Positions 1-6,736 of a DNA stretch of 33,871 bases are shown piece by piece. Numbering within the stretch: position 1 is the first letter of the stretch; each line of letters starts with the position of its first letter. The translations under genes and the position numbers were made by a program. The stretch spans positions 1-33,871 of the forward strand of contig JACRQG010000038.1 of NCBI GenBank assembly GCA_016222805.1. Reading direction: 5' to 3'. The notes beneath the pieces were generated by a model. It was given only the letters and a program-made list of their open reading frames with translations, was not told the origin of the DNA and ran no database searches. The stretch is from Verrucomicrobiota bacterium (GTDB taxonomy: Bacteria > Verrucomicrobiota > Verrucomicrobiia > Opitutales > Opitutaceae).

Positions 1-1431
1 TACTTCTACCTCAACGGCAACAACAACGCCCTCACGCTTGGGCCCACGTCCTCGATCACGGGCGACGTCTCGATCTACCCCAGCGGCAGCAGCGGCACTG
101 CCTTCACCAACCAGGGCACCCTCACCCACACCGGCGGCAGCAGTTCGATCTACGCCGGCACCTTCACCAACTCCGGCACCATCACCGCCAACGCCGGCAC
201 CCTTTTCCTCGGATCCACCAGTGGTTCCTACAGCTCCGCCAATTCGGGCACCGTCACCGCCAACGGCTCCGGCACCACCGTCTACCTGCGCGGCAACTTT
301 GCGAACACCGGCACCCTCGCCGCCCAGAACGCCGGCATCCTGCGGTTCGACGGCACCAACTCTTCCGGCAACCTCGGCACCGTCCAGCTCTCCACCGGCG
401 GACGCGCCCAACTCGCCGGCACCCTGGTCAACTCCTCGCTCGCCGCGCCCTCCGGTGGCATCTTCGAACTGACGGGCGGAACCTTGCAAGGCGGCACGAT
501 CGCCCCCGGTGCCCTCACCTTCACCAACTCCGGCGGATACCTCGACGGCGCCACGCTCAACGACAACCTGAACCTCCCCGCCAATTCCTACGTGCGTTTC
601 ACCGGCGGGGCCTCCTTCACCGGCGCCACCGGCAGCTTTGCCTCCAACTCCGGCGTGTATTGGGAGCAGGTCGGCACGCTTTCCAACAAAGCCTTCACCT
701 TTGCCACCGGCGCCTACTTCTACCTCAACGGCAACAACAACGCCCTCACGCTTGGGCCCACGTCCTCGATCACGGGCGACGTCTCGATCTACCCCAGCGG
801 CAGCAGCGGCACGGCCTTCACCAATCAGGGCACCCTCACCCACACCGGCGGCAGCAGTTCGATCTACGCCGGCACCTTCACCAACTCCGGCACCATCACC
901 GCCAACGCCGGCACCCTTTTCCTGGGTTCGACCAGTGGATCCCACAACTCCGCCAATTCAGGCACCATCACCGCCACCGGCTCCGGCACCACTGTCTACC
1001 TGCGTGGCAACTTTGCGAACACCGGCACCCTGGTGGCCCAGAACTCCGCCGCCCTGCGGTTCGATGGCGACAACACCACCGCCAACTTCGGCAACGTCCA
1101 GCTTGCGTCCGGAGGCCGCGCGCTCCTGTCCGGAAACTTCTCCAACAGCCATCTCGCCGCCCCAACCGGAGGGGCGTTCGAACTCGCCGGCGGCACCCTC
1201 ACGGGAGGCACCGTCGCCCCCGGCGCCCTTGGCTTCACGAGCAGTGGCGGCTATCTCGATGGGGTCACCCTTTCCGGCAATCTGACCCTGGTCGCCGGCA
1301 GCAGTTACGTGCGGTTCCTCAACGGCACGACCTTCACGGGCAGCTCCGCCTCCATCGCCTCCAACGCCGGCATCTACTGGGACCAATCGGGAACGCTCTC
1401 CGGCAAGTCTCTCACGCTCGGCAGCAGTGCC
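1..1431 (+). repeat. Coding tandem repeat, period about 714 bp
   Basis: Base 1 onward aligns with base 715 onward. In the first 180 bp of each copy I count only two differences, both silent; identity then falls. The period of 714 bp is a multiple of three (238 codons). A third, diverged copy begins near 1432 and decays after about 120 codons. The near-identical patch beside diverged flanks suggests recent duplication or gene conversion within one part of the unit. Confidence 0.85.
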
Positions 1432-2310
1432 TACGTCTACGTGGTCGGAGCAGGTCACTCGCTCGCCTTGGATTCCGCCACCACGGCCACCGGTGCCCTC
1501 AACTTCTACTCGGACGGCTCCACCGGCACCGTCATTTCGAATCAGGGCAATCTCACCCACACCACCGGCTCCGGGTCGTTGTACGCCGCCGCCTTCACCA
1601 ACTCCGGCACCATCACCGCCACGGCCGGCACGCTCTACCTCGGTTACAACTCGGGCACCTCCTCCTTTGCAAACCTGCCCAGCGGCACCATCGCGGTCTC
1701 CGGAGGCACCGTCCAACTCCGCGCTTCCTCCGGCAACTTCGTCGTGAATCAGGGTGCCATCAACGTCCAGGGTGGAACCCTGCAGACCAACAATGTGCTC
1801 ATCAATGCACCGGGCGGCACCGTTTCCGGGGCGGGCACCCTGAGCGGCGGAGTCACCTTCACCGGCGGCACGCTCGCCCCCGGAAACTCCGTCGGCACCC
1901 TCACCCTGACCAACAGCACGTTCGCGGTCACCGGCGCCACCACCTTCGCGGTCGAACTGGGCGGCGCCACCTCCGACCTCCTCCTGTTTCAGAATCCCCC
2001 GACCAACGTCAACCTCGGCAGCGGCCTCGTCTCGCTGAGCCTGACCCTGCTCGCCCCTCCCACCGCCGCCACCTACGACCTCATCCGGATTGGTTCCGGT
2101 TCGAATGTGATCACGGGCAACTTCGCAGGCCTTCCCGCCTCCGGAGCCACGCTCAACGCCTCCTTCGGCGGCAATCCGTACACGTTCTCGATCACCTACC
2201 AGCCTTCGGTGATCCAGCTGAACTTCGTCGCGATCCCCGAGCCGTCCACCTACGCCCTGCTCGCAACGGGCGCCGCCGCCGTCCTTTTCCTGCGCCGGCG
2301 CCGCCGCTGA
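1..2310 (+). CDS. Secreted tandem-repeat PEP-CTERM protein (5' end missing)
   Basis: The reading frame is open from base 1, so the protein starts upstream of the window; 769 residues are visible. The whole length is low-complexity and rich in Gly, Thr, Ser and Asn, with recurring phrases such as FTNSGTITANAGTLFLG and GGTLTGGTVAPGAL, typical of beta-helical 'autotransporter-associated strand repeat' proteins. Two full repeat units of about 238 residues are followed by a third degenerate partial unit and a GGTLAPGNSVGTLTL segment. The C-terminus is a PEP-CTERM sorting signal: IPEPSTYALL, a short hydrophobic helix and a terminal Arg cluster. Proteins with this tail are known to be processed by an exosortase and handed to the envelope or matrix. 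The likely role is a surface or matrix structural protein; no enzymatic motif is seen. An internal ATG at 484 is not a credible start because the repeat continues upstream of it. Confidence 0.85.
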   Translation, partial: YFYLNGNNNALTLGPTSSITGDVSIYPSGSSGTAFTNQGTLTHTGGSSSIYAGTFTNSGTITANAGTLFLGSTSGSYSSANSGTVTANGSGTTVYLRGNFANTGTLAAQNAGILRFDGTNSSGNLGTVQLSTGGRAQLAGTLVNSSLAAPSGGIFELTGGTLQGGTIAPGALTFTNSGGYLDGATLNDNLNLPANSYVRFTGGASFTGATGSFASNSGVYWEQVGTLSNKAFTFATGAYFYLNGNNNALTLGPTSSITGDVSIYPSGSSGTAFTNQGTLTHTGGSSSIYAGTFTNSGTITANAGTLFLGSTSGSHNSANSGTITATGSGTTVYLRGNFANTGTLVAQNSAALRFDGDNTTANFGNVQLASGGRALLSGNFSNSHLAAPTGGAFELAGGTLTGGTVAPGALGFTSSGGYLDGVTLSGNLTLVAGSSYVRFLNGTTFTGSSASIASNAGIYWDQSGTLSGKSLTLGSSAYVYVVGAGHSLALDSATTATGALNFYSDGSTGTVISNQGNLTHTTGSGSLYAAAFTNSGTITATAGTLYLGYNSGTSSFANLPSGTIAVSGGTVQLRASSGNFVVNQGAINVQGGTLQTNNVLINAPGGTVSGAGTLSGGVTFTGGTLAPGNSVGTLTLTNSTFAVTGATTFAVELGGATSDLLLFQNPPTNVNLGSGLVSLSLTLLAPPTAATYDLIRIGSGSNVITGNFAGLPASGATLNASFGGNPYTFSITYQPSVIQLNFVAIPEPSTYALLATGAAAVLFLRRRRR

Positions 2311-2593
2311 CGACTTGCTCTGGCGCCCGATTCCCGGGCCGCAAAGGCGGGAGCGTCCGCGACCAGAACCGGGCGCCGCCCCGCCGTCCCTCGCTCCGGG
2401 CGGTCCACCTTCGCCCGCGCACCTTCGGAGGAAGTCGTTCGTCTTGCCCCGCGATCGTGCTCCCCACCGCCGCCACCACTCGCCGCCGCACCCCGCTGGA
2501 GAAGGGATCGGCCGCAGCCCGCCACCCGCAGGACGAGGTCGTCCCGCCTGCAGCCCGATGGAGCGGACTTCAACCACCCCGCCCTGACGGGCA

Positions 2594-2656
2594 CCCCTCC
2601 CTGGAGGGGATCTTCTCGACCGTTCCCCTCCCGGAGAGGGGTGGCGCGCCAGCGCC
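2594..2656. repeat. REP-like cluster of three small hairpins
   Basis: Three inverted repeats lie in 63 bp. CCCCTCC and GGAGGGG (2594-2600 / 2603-2609) are nearly contiguous. CCCCTC and GAGGGG (2625-2630 / 2636-2641) flank CCGGA. GGCGC and GCGCC (2643-2647 / 2652-2656) flank GCCA. The first two stems have almost the same sequence, so this looks like a dispersed palindromic repeat rather than a simple terminator. No T-run follows. It could still end or stabilise the upstream transcript. Confidence 0.5.
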
Positions 2657-2713
2657 GGGGTGTATACCTTCAACCCGCCTCAGCTTCCCGTCCCTCGTCC
2701 CCTGACTACGGTA

Positions 2714-2755
2714 CTGACCCCTGATCACCGATTACTGATCACTGTTTACCGAACT
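2714..2755 (+). repeat. Degenerate heptanucleotide tandem repeat (CTGATCA-like)
   Basis: Six consecutive 7-mers read CTGACCC, CTGATCA, CCGATTA, CTGATCA, CTGTTTA, CCGAACT, ending 9 bp before the ATG at 2765. TGATCAC occurs twice exactly 14 bp apart. A shorter run of the same family lies upstream of the aminotransferase gene at the far end of the window. Function is unknown; the base composition is more AT-rich than the surroundings. Confidence 0.6.
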
Positions 2756-2764
2756 TCGATCCCC

Positions 2765-4087
2765 ATGCTCTGCCGCGCCCTGCCCCTCGTCGCTTGCGTC
2801 GCCATCGCCTCCACCGCCCGGTCCGCCGCGGACGCGCTTCCATCGGATTGGATCGACCCCCGCACCGGACATCGCGTCATTCGGCTTTCCCCGGATTCCG
2901 GGGCCGGCAGCCTCTATTTCCACCAGCGCGGCTACACGCCGGAGGGAGACCGGATTGTCCTGCGTTCCCGCGAAGGCATCCTCGCGGTCGACCTCAGCAC
3001 CCTGGGCCGTTCCGCCCCCCGCGCCGAACTCGTCCTCGCCGGCGCGGCGCCGATCGCCACCGCCTGGCGCACCCGCGAGGCCTACTTCTTCGACCGCGAA
3101 GCCAATACCCTGCGCGCGGTCCACCTCGACACGAAGGTCGTCCGGGAGGTCGTGAAACTCCCGCCCCTGGCCCGCGGAACGCAGTTCGCCCTAAATTGCG
3201 ACGAAACCCTGCTCGTGGCCATCGGGCCCGATCCTGATGGCGTCGCCGTCCCGCGGACTGCTCCCCCGGGCGGCATGGGCGGCACCCTCGAAGCCCAGTG
3301 GGCGGCCGGCACGCCGAAGAGGATCTATACCATCAACGTGCGCACGGGGGAGATGCGCGTCCTGCACCGGGAGAACGACTGGACCAACCACCTGCAGTGC
3401 TCCCCGACCGACCCGCAGCAGATCCTCTTCTGCCACGAAGGACCCTGGCACTTCGTCAACCGCACGTGGACACTGCGCGCCGACGGCGGCCCGCCCCGGG
3501 CCCTGCACCAGCGGACGATGAACATGGAGATCTGGGGGCACGAGTTCTTCAGCCACGACGGAAAGACGGTCTGGTTCGATCTGCAGACTCCCCGCAGCAC
3601 GGTGTTCTGGCTGGCGGGCGTCGAACTCGCGACCGGACGCCGCACCTGGTACCACCTCAAGCGCGAAGAGTGGTCCGTCCACTACAACATCTCCCCCGAC
3701 GGCAAGCTGTTCGCCGGCGACGGCGGCGGCCCCGGCAGCGTGGCGGCGCGCTCCCCGGACGGTGAGATCCTCAACCCACCGGGCAACGGGATGTGGATCT
3801 ACCTGTTCCGACCCGTGATGGTCCGCGGAAATTCCTTCCGCGACGGCGGTCCGCTGATCGACATCGGGGAGTTCCGCTCCGAACGCCTCGTCGACATGTC
3901 CAGGCACGACTACAGCAAGGATCGCGGCGTGGAACCCAACCTCACCTTCACTCCCGACGGCAAGTGGATCATCTTCAGCGGCAACTTCCACAGCCCCCGC
4001 GATGAGCGCGGACGTGCCGTCACTCACACGTACGCCGTGGAGCTTGCCCGCCGCCGGGATCCCGCGGCATCCTCCCCAACGCCATGA
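2765..4087 (+). CDS. Secreted oligogalacturonate-lyase-like (PL22-type) beta-propeller protein
   Basis: 440 residues, close to the family length. The start at 2765 gives a clear signal peptide (MLCRALPLVACVAIASTARSA); an in-frame ATG 105 bp upstream would add an unnatural leader. The body resembles oligogalacturonate lyases of family PL22, which cleave oligogalacturonides by beta-elimination. Visible motifs are DWIDPRTGHRVIRLS near the N-terminus, WGHEFFSHDG with His259 and His264, HYNISPDG with His306, RHDYS with His381, and FTPDGKWIIFSGN. In characterised PL22 enzymes the FTPDG motif is preceded by Q-x-x-H-P-H-P-S, supplying Mn ligands. Here the segment is R-G-V-E-P-N-L-T, so three expected ligands are absent. 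The protein may act on another uronide or be a non-catalytic propeller. It overlaps the next gene by 4 bp (ATGA), so the two are probably co-translated. Confidence 0.7.
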   Translation: MLCRALPLVACVAIASTARSAADALPSDWIDPRTGHRVIRLSPDSGAGSLYFHQRGYTPEGDRIVLRSREGILAVDLSTLGRSAPRAELVLAGAAPIATAWRTREAYFFDREANTLRAVHLDTKVVREVVKLPPLARGTQFALNCDETLLVAIGPDPDGVAVPRTAPPGGMGGTLEAQWAAGTPKRIYTINVRTGEMRVLHRENDWTNHLQCSPTDPQQILFCHEGPWHFVNRTWTLRADGGPPRALHQRTMNMEIWGHEFFSHDGKTVWFDLQTPRSTVFWLAGVELATGRRTWYHLKREEWSVHYNISPDGKLFAGDGGGPGSVAARSPDGEILNPPGNGMWIYLFRPVMVRGNSFRDGGPLIDIGEFRSERLVDMSRHDYSKDRGVEPNLTFTPDGKWIIFSGNFHSPRDERGRAVTHTYAVELARRRDPAASSPTP

Positions 4088-4656
4088 ATCTCCCCGCCCC
4101 TGCGCTGGTGGCGCTGGCCCTGCTTGCCGCGGCGGTTCGCGCCGAACCCGAGTTCACCGGCGTCCTGGCCACGTCGAGCGGCACGCTTTTCGCGCTCCGC
4201 GATCCGGCAATCCCTCGGACCGACTGGGTGGCCCTCCAGGGCCGGTTCGCCGACTGGGTCGTGGCCGCCTACGATCGCCCCACCGACACCCTGACACTCA
4301 CGCGCGCCGGCGAGAGCCGCCGTATCCGCCTGAAGGACGGCGCCCCCGTCCAGCCGGCGCGGCTCGAGCTTGCCGGGGAGATCTCCTTCGGCTCCGGCGA
4401 GAAACTTCGCGTGGAGCGCGCCACCCTCGCCTACGATCAGGAGAACGCCTTTCCCCTGAAGGAAGGCCTCGTTTATCGCATCACTCCCACGCGCCGCCCC
4501 GACGGCAACCTCCAGTACCGGATCCTCCTCGAGCAGACCGGACCCGGCAACCGCGTCGAGCGGGTCTCCGCTCCCAGCGTGGTGACGCGCCCCGGGGACC
4601 AATTCTCCCTCCGCGTCGGAGATCACGAGATCCACTTCAAGCCACTCGCCCCCTGA
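4084..4656 (+). CDS. Small secreted protein of unknown function
   Basis: 190 residues with a signal peptide (MNLPAPALVALALLAAAVRA). The mature part reads as a small all-beta protein: it opens with EFTGVLATSSGTLFALRD and continues through DWVALQGRFADWVV and DTLTLTRAGESRRIRLKD. The pattern resembles periplasmic or secreted proteins of Verrucomicrobia that recall the periplasmic domains of type II secretion or pilus assembly factors, but I cannot name a family. The ATG overlaps the stop of the PL22-like gene, indicating coupled expression. The next gene follows after 24 bp. No catalytic motif is visible. Confidence 0.7.
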   Translation: MNLPAPALVALALLAAAVRAEPEFTGVLATSSGTLFALRDPAIPRTDWVALQGRFADWVVAAYDRPTDTLTLTRAGESRRIRLKDGAPVQPARLELAGEISFGSGEKLRVERATLAYDQENAFPLKEGLVYRITPTRRPDGNLQYRILLEQTGPGNRVERVSAPSVVTRPGDQFSLRVGDHEIHFKPLAP

Positions 4657-4680
4657 TCCGTCGACCGCCCTTTCTTCGCC

Positions 4681-5460
4681 ATGAAACATCCCGCCCTATC
4701 CGGCCTCGCCCTGACTCTTGCCGCCGCGTTCGCCCACGCCGGTCCATCCGAGGATCTCACCGCCGCCGCGGCCAAAGTCGCCGCCGCGCCCTCCTACGCG
4801 TGGACGGTCACGATGGAGTTCGCCAATTCCCAGTTTCCGGCCGTGCCCGTCCAGGGAGTGACGGAAAAGGGAGGCTGCACGCTGACCACGATGACTTTCA
4901 ACGGCAACACGCGCCAGACCGTGCGTCAGGGCGAAAACGTCGTCACCCAGAATCGGGAGGGTGAATGGATGACCATGGAGGAACTCCGGCAGCAGTTTGC
5001 CCCCAACAGCGGTGGCGGAGGGGCCGGCGGCGCGACGGGCGGAGGGCAAGGGGGACGCGGAGCGGGTCGCGGAGGCTTCGGCCTGCTTGGCGGCGGTGGC
5101 ATGCGGGAACCTGCCCGCGACGCGCAGCAACTCGCGGGCAAGCTGCGCGACCTGAAGATCGCCGACGGCGCCATCACCGGGGATCTGGCCGCGGAAGACG
5201 CCGCGGGGCTGCTCGCATTTGGCCGCGGTGGACGCGGCGGCAACCAGCCGGCCCCCGGCGTGAAGAACGCCTCGGCCACGGCGCGCTTCTGGCTCAAGGA
5301 TGGCGCGCTGGCCAAGTACGCCGTCAGCGTAAAGGGCACGGTCACCACGCCCAACGGCGACGAACGCGAGGTCGACCTGACCACGACGACCGAGTTTGCC
5401 GAGGTCGGAACCGCCAAGGTCGCGATCCCGGAAGCGGCCCGCAAGAAACTCGGCCTGTAG
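4681..5460 (+). CDS. Secreted protein with Gly/Arg-rich linker, unknown function
   Basis: 259 residues. A signal peptide (MKHPALSGLALTLAAAFAHA) is followed by a domain beginning SEDLTAAAAKVAAAPSYAWT. A low-complexity Gly-rich stretch at about residues 111-140 (with GGGQGGRGAGRGGFG) and a second short one near 182-190 separate this from a C-terminal part with TARFWLKDGALAKYAVSVKG and a final PEAARKKLGL. The C-terminal segment reads like an outer-membrane-lipoprotein-sorting or LolA-like half-barrel strand pattern, but that is only an impression. It lies in the run of four plus-strand genes with the PL22-like protein and the esterase. No function is assigned. Confidence 0.7.
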   Translation: MKHPALSGLALTLAAAFAHAGPSEDLTAAAAKVAAAPSYAWTVTMEFANSQFPAVPVQGVTEKGGCTLTTMTFNGNTRQTVRQGENVVTQNREGEWMTMEELRQQFAPNSGGGGAGGATGGGQGGRGAGRGGFGLLGGGGMREPARDAQQLAGKLRDLKIADGAITGDLAAEDAAGLLAFGRGGRGGNQPAPGVKNASATARFWLKDGALAKYAVSVKGTVTTPNGDEREVDLTTTTEFAEVGTAKVAIPEAARKKLGL

Positions 5461-5572
5461 GCTGAAACGGTTCCCGGATACCTCCTCGCGCGAGGGTACC
5501 CGCAGTCTGCGCTCCCAGCCAGGCCCGCGCGCCTGGCACTTCTTATCCTCCCGCTTCCCTTCGTCCCACTCC

Positions 5573-6460
5573 ATGAACCTCCGCAGCACCGCCCTCCTTG
5601 TGATCAGTCTCGGCGGCACCTTCGCCGCATCCGCAGCCGAGCCCCAGGTTGTCCCCCTCTGGCCCGACGGCGCGCCGGGCTCAGCCGCGCGCCGGACCGA
5701 ACCGGAGAAGGTCACGGGCACCAATGTCTCCAACATCCATCACCCATCGTTGCTCGTCTACCTTCCGCCTCCTGCGGAATCCACGGGTTGCGCCGTGGTG
5801 GTCGCGCCCGGCGGCGGCCACGCCCGCCTCGCGATTCACCACGAGGGTTACAACGTCGGCACCTGGCTGGCCCGCCACGGCATCGCCGCCTTCATCCTGA
5901 AGTACCGGCTCGCCAAGGACGACGCGACCCCGGCCGGCGCACCCCAACCCTATACCGTCGACCGGGACTCGCTCGCCGATGCCCACCGCGCCCTTCGCCT
6001 CGTCCGGGCCCGCGCCTCCGAATGGCGGGTCAATCCCGCCGCCGTCGGCATCATCGGATTCTCTGCGGGTGGCGAAGTCGCCCTGGTAGCGGCCCTCCAT
6101 GCGCCGCTGCCACCCCAGGGCAGACCGGACGCCATCGACAGCCAGAAGGCACGGCCCGACTTCTACGGACTCATCTACCCCGGCGGCCTTTCGCGCACCG
6201 ATCTCGCCCTCACGAAAGAAGCCCCGCCTGTCTTCCTCACCGCCGGCTATGCGGACCGCCCGAACATCTCGGAGGGGCTCGCCGAGTTCTATCTGAAGAC
6301 CAAACGCGCCGGCGCCACTGCCGAGCCCCATATTTTCGCCGGGGCGGGCCACGGCTTCGGCGTGCGCGAAACCAACCGCGGACCGCAGGCCGAGTGGCTC
6401 GCTCGCTTCCACGAATGGCTGGCCGAACGCAAGTTCCTCGCCGCGGCGCGCGCACGCTGA
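5573..6460 (+). CDS. Secreted alpha/beta-hydrolase, probable carbohydrate esterase
   Basis: 295 residues. The start at 5573 gives a signal peptide (MNLRSTALLVISLGGTFAASA); a longer frame upstream encodes an Arg/Pro-rich leader and is rejected. The domain is a BD-FAE/acetyl-xylan-esterase-like alpha/beta hydrolase. It has an oxyanion-type segment APGGGH near residue 80, the nucleophile elbow GFSAGG with Ser164, a likely acid Asp228 in TAGYADR, and His260 in GAGHGFG. Enzymes of this kind remove acetyl or related esters from plant polysaccharides and often sit in lyase/glycosidase clusters. Here it follows the PL22-like gene and precedes a TonB receptor and a fucosidase, which fits de-esterification of a pectic or other fucosylated glycan. 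The substrate is inferred only. Confidence 0.8.
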   Translation: MNLRSTALLVISLGGTFAASAAEPQVVPLWPDGAPGSAARRTEPEKVTGTNVSNIHHPSLLVYLPPPAESTGCAVVVAPGGGHARLAIHHEGYNVGTWLARHGIAAFILKYRLAKDDATPAGAPQPYTVDRDSLADAHRALRLVRARASEWRVNPAAVGIIGFSAGGEVALVAALHAPLPPQGRPDAIDSQKARPDFYGLIYPGGLSRTDLALTKEAPPVFLTAGYADRPNISEGLAEFYLKTKRAGATAEPHIFAGAGHGFGVRETNRGPQAEWLARFHEWLAERKFLAAARAR

Positions 6461-6736
6461 ACATGCAGCGATAGCTTCCGGACGCTGGCTCGGCGCGGTC
6501 GCCGGCCCCGCCCCATCCCTTCGACGCGCCCAACCGGTGGGGCGCGTGACCTGCCATCGACCTGAAGGGAGACCGGTCGGGGCTTCCAGCGGGCCGGCCG
6601 CACCTCCGCGCCCGGCCCGGCAGTATCCGAGGCCTGGATTCCCGGCGCGGCTTCCGGCCCGAAATCGCCGCCCGGCTTGACAAGCCGGCGTTCCGCGGGT
6701 GCGTTCCGCGCCCCCGTTTCGATCCACCCACCTCCG

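Larger units (their letters stand above)
2311..2764. other. Intergenic region with hairpins and short repeats
   Basis: These 454 bp separate the PEP-CTERM gene from the PL22-like gene. I see no convincing coding sequence. Open frames crossing the region have Arg/Pro-rich translations typical of shadow frames. The right-hand part holds a cluster of GC-rich inverted repeats and then a degenerate heptanucleotide repeat, listed separately. No clear promoter could be picked out. Confidence 0.6.

Noticed and set aside
958-2673. Minus-strand 571-codon frame over the PEP-CTERM gene
   Set aside because: Low-complexity mirror of a Gly/Thr-rich repeat gene. The plus frame ends in a genuine PEP-CTERM signal.
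6461-6736. Cobalamin or other riboswitch before the TonB receptor
   Set aside because: No B12-box or other riboswitch core sequence was found by eye; the region is merely GC-rich.
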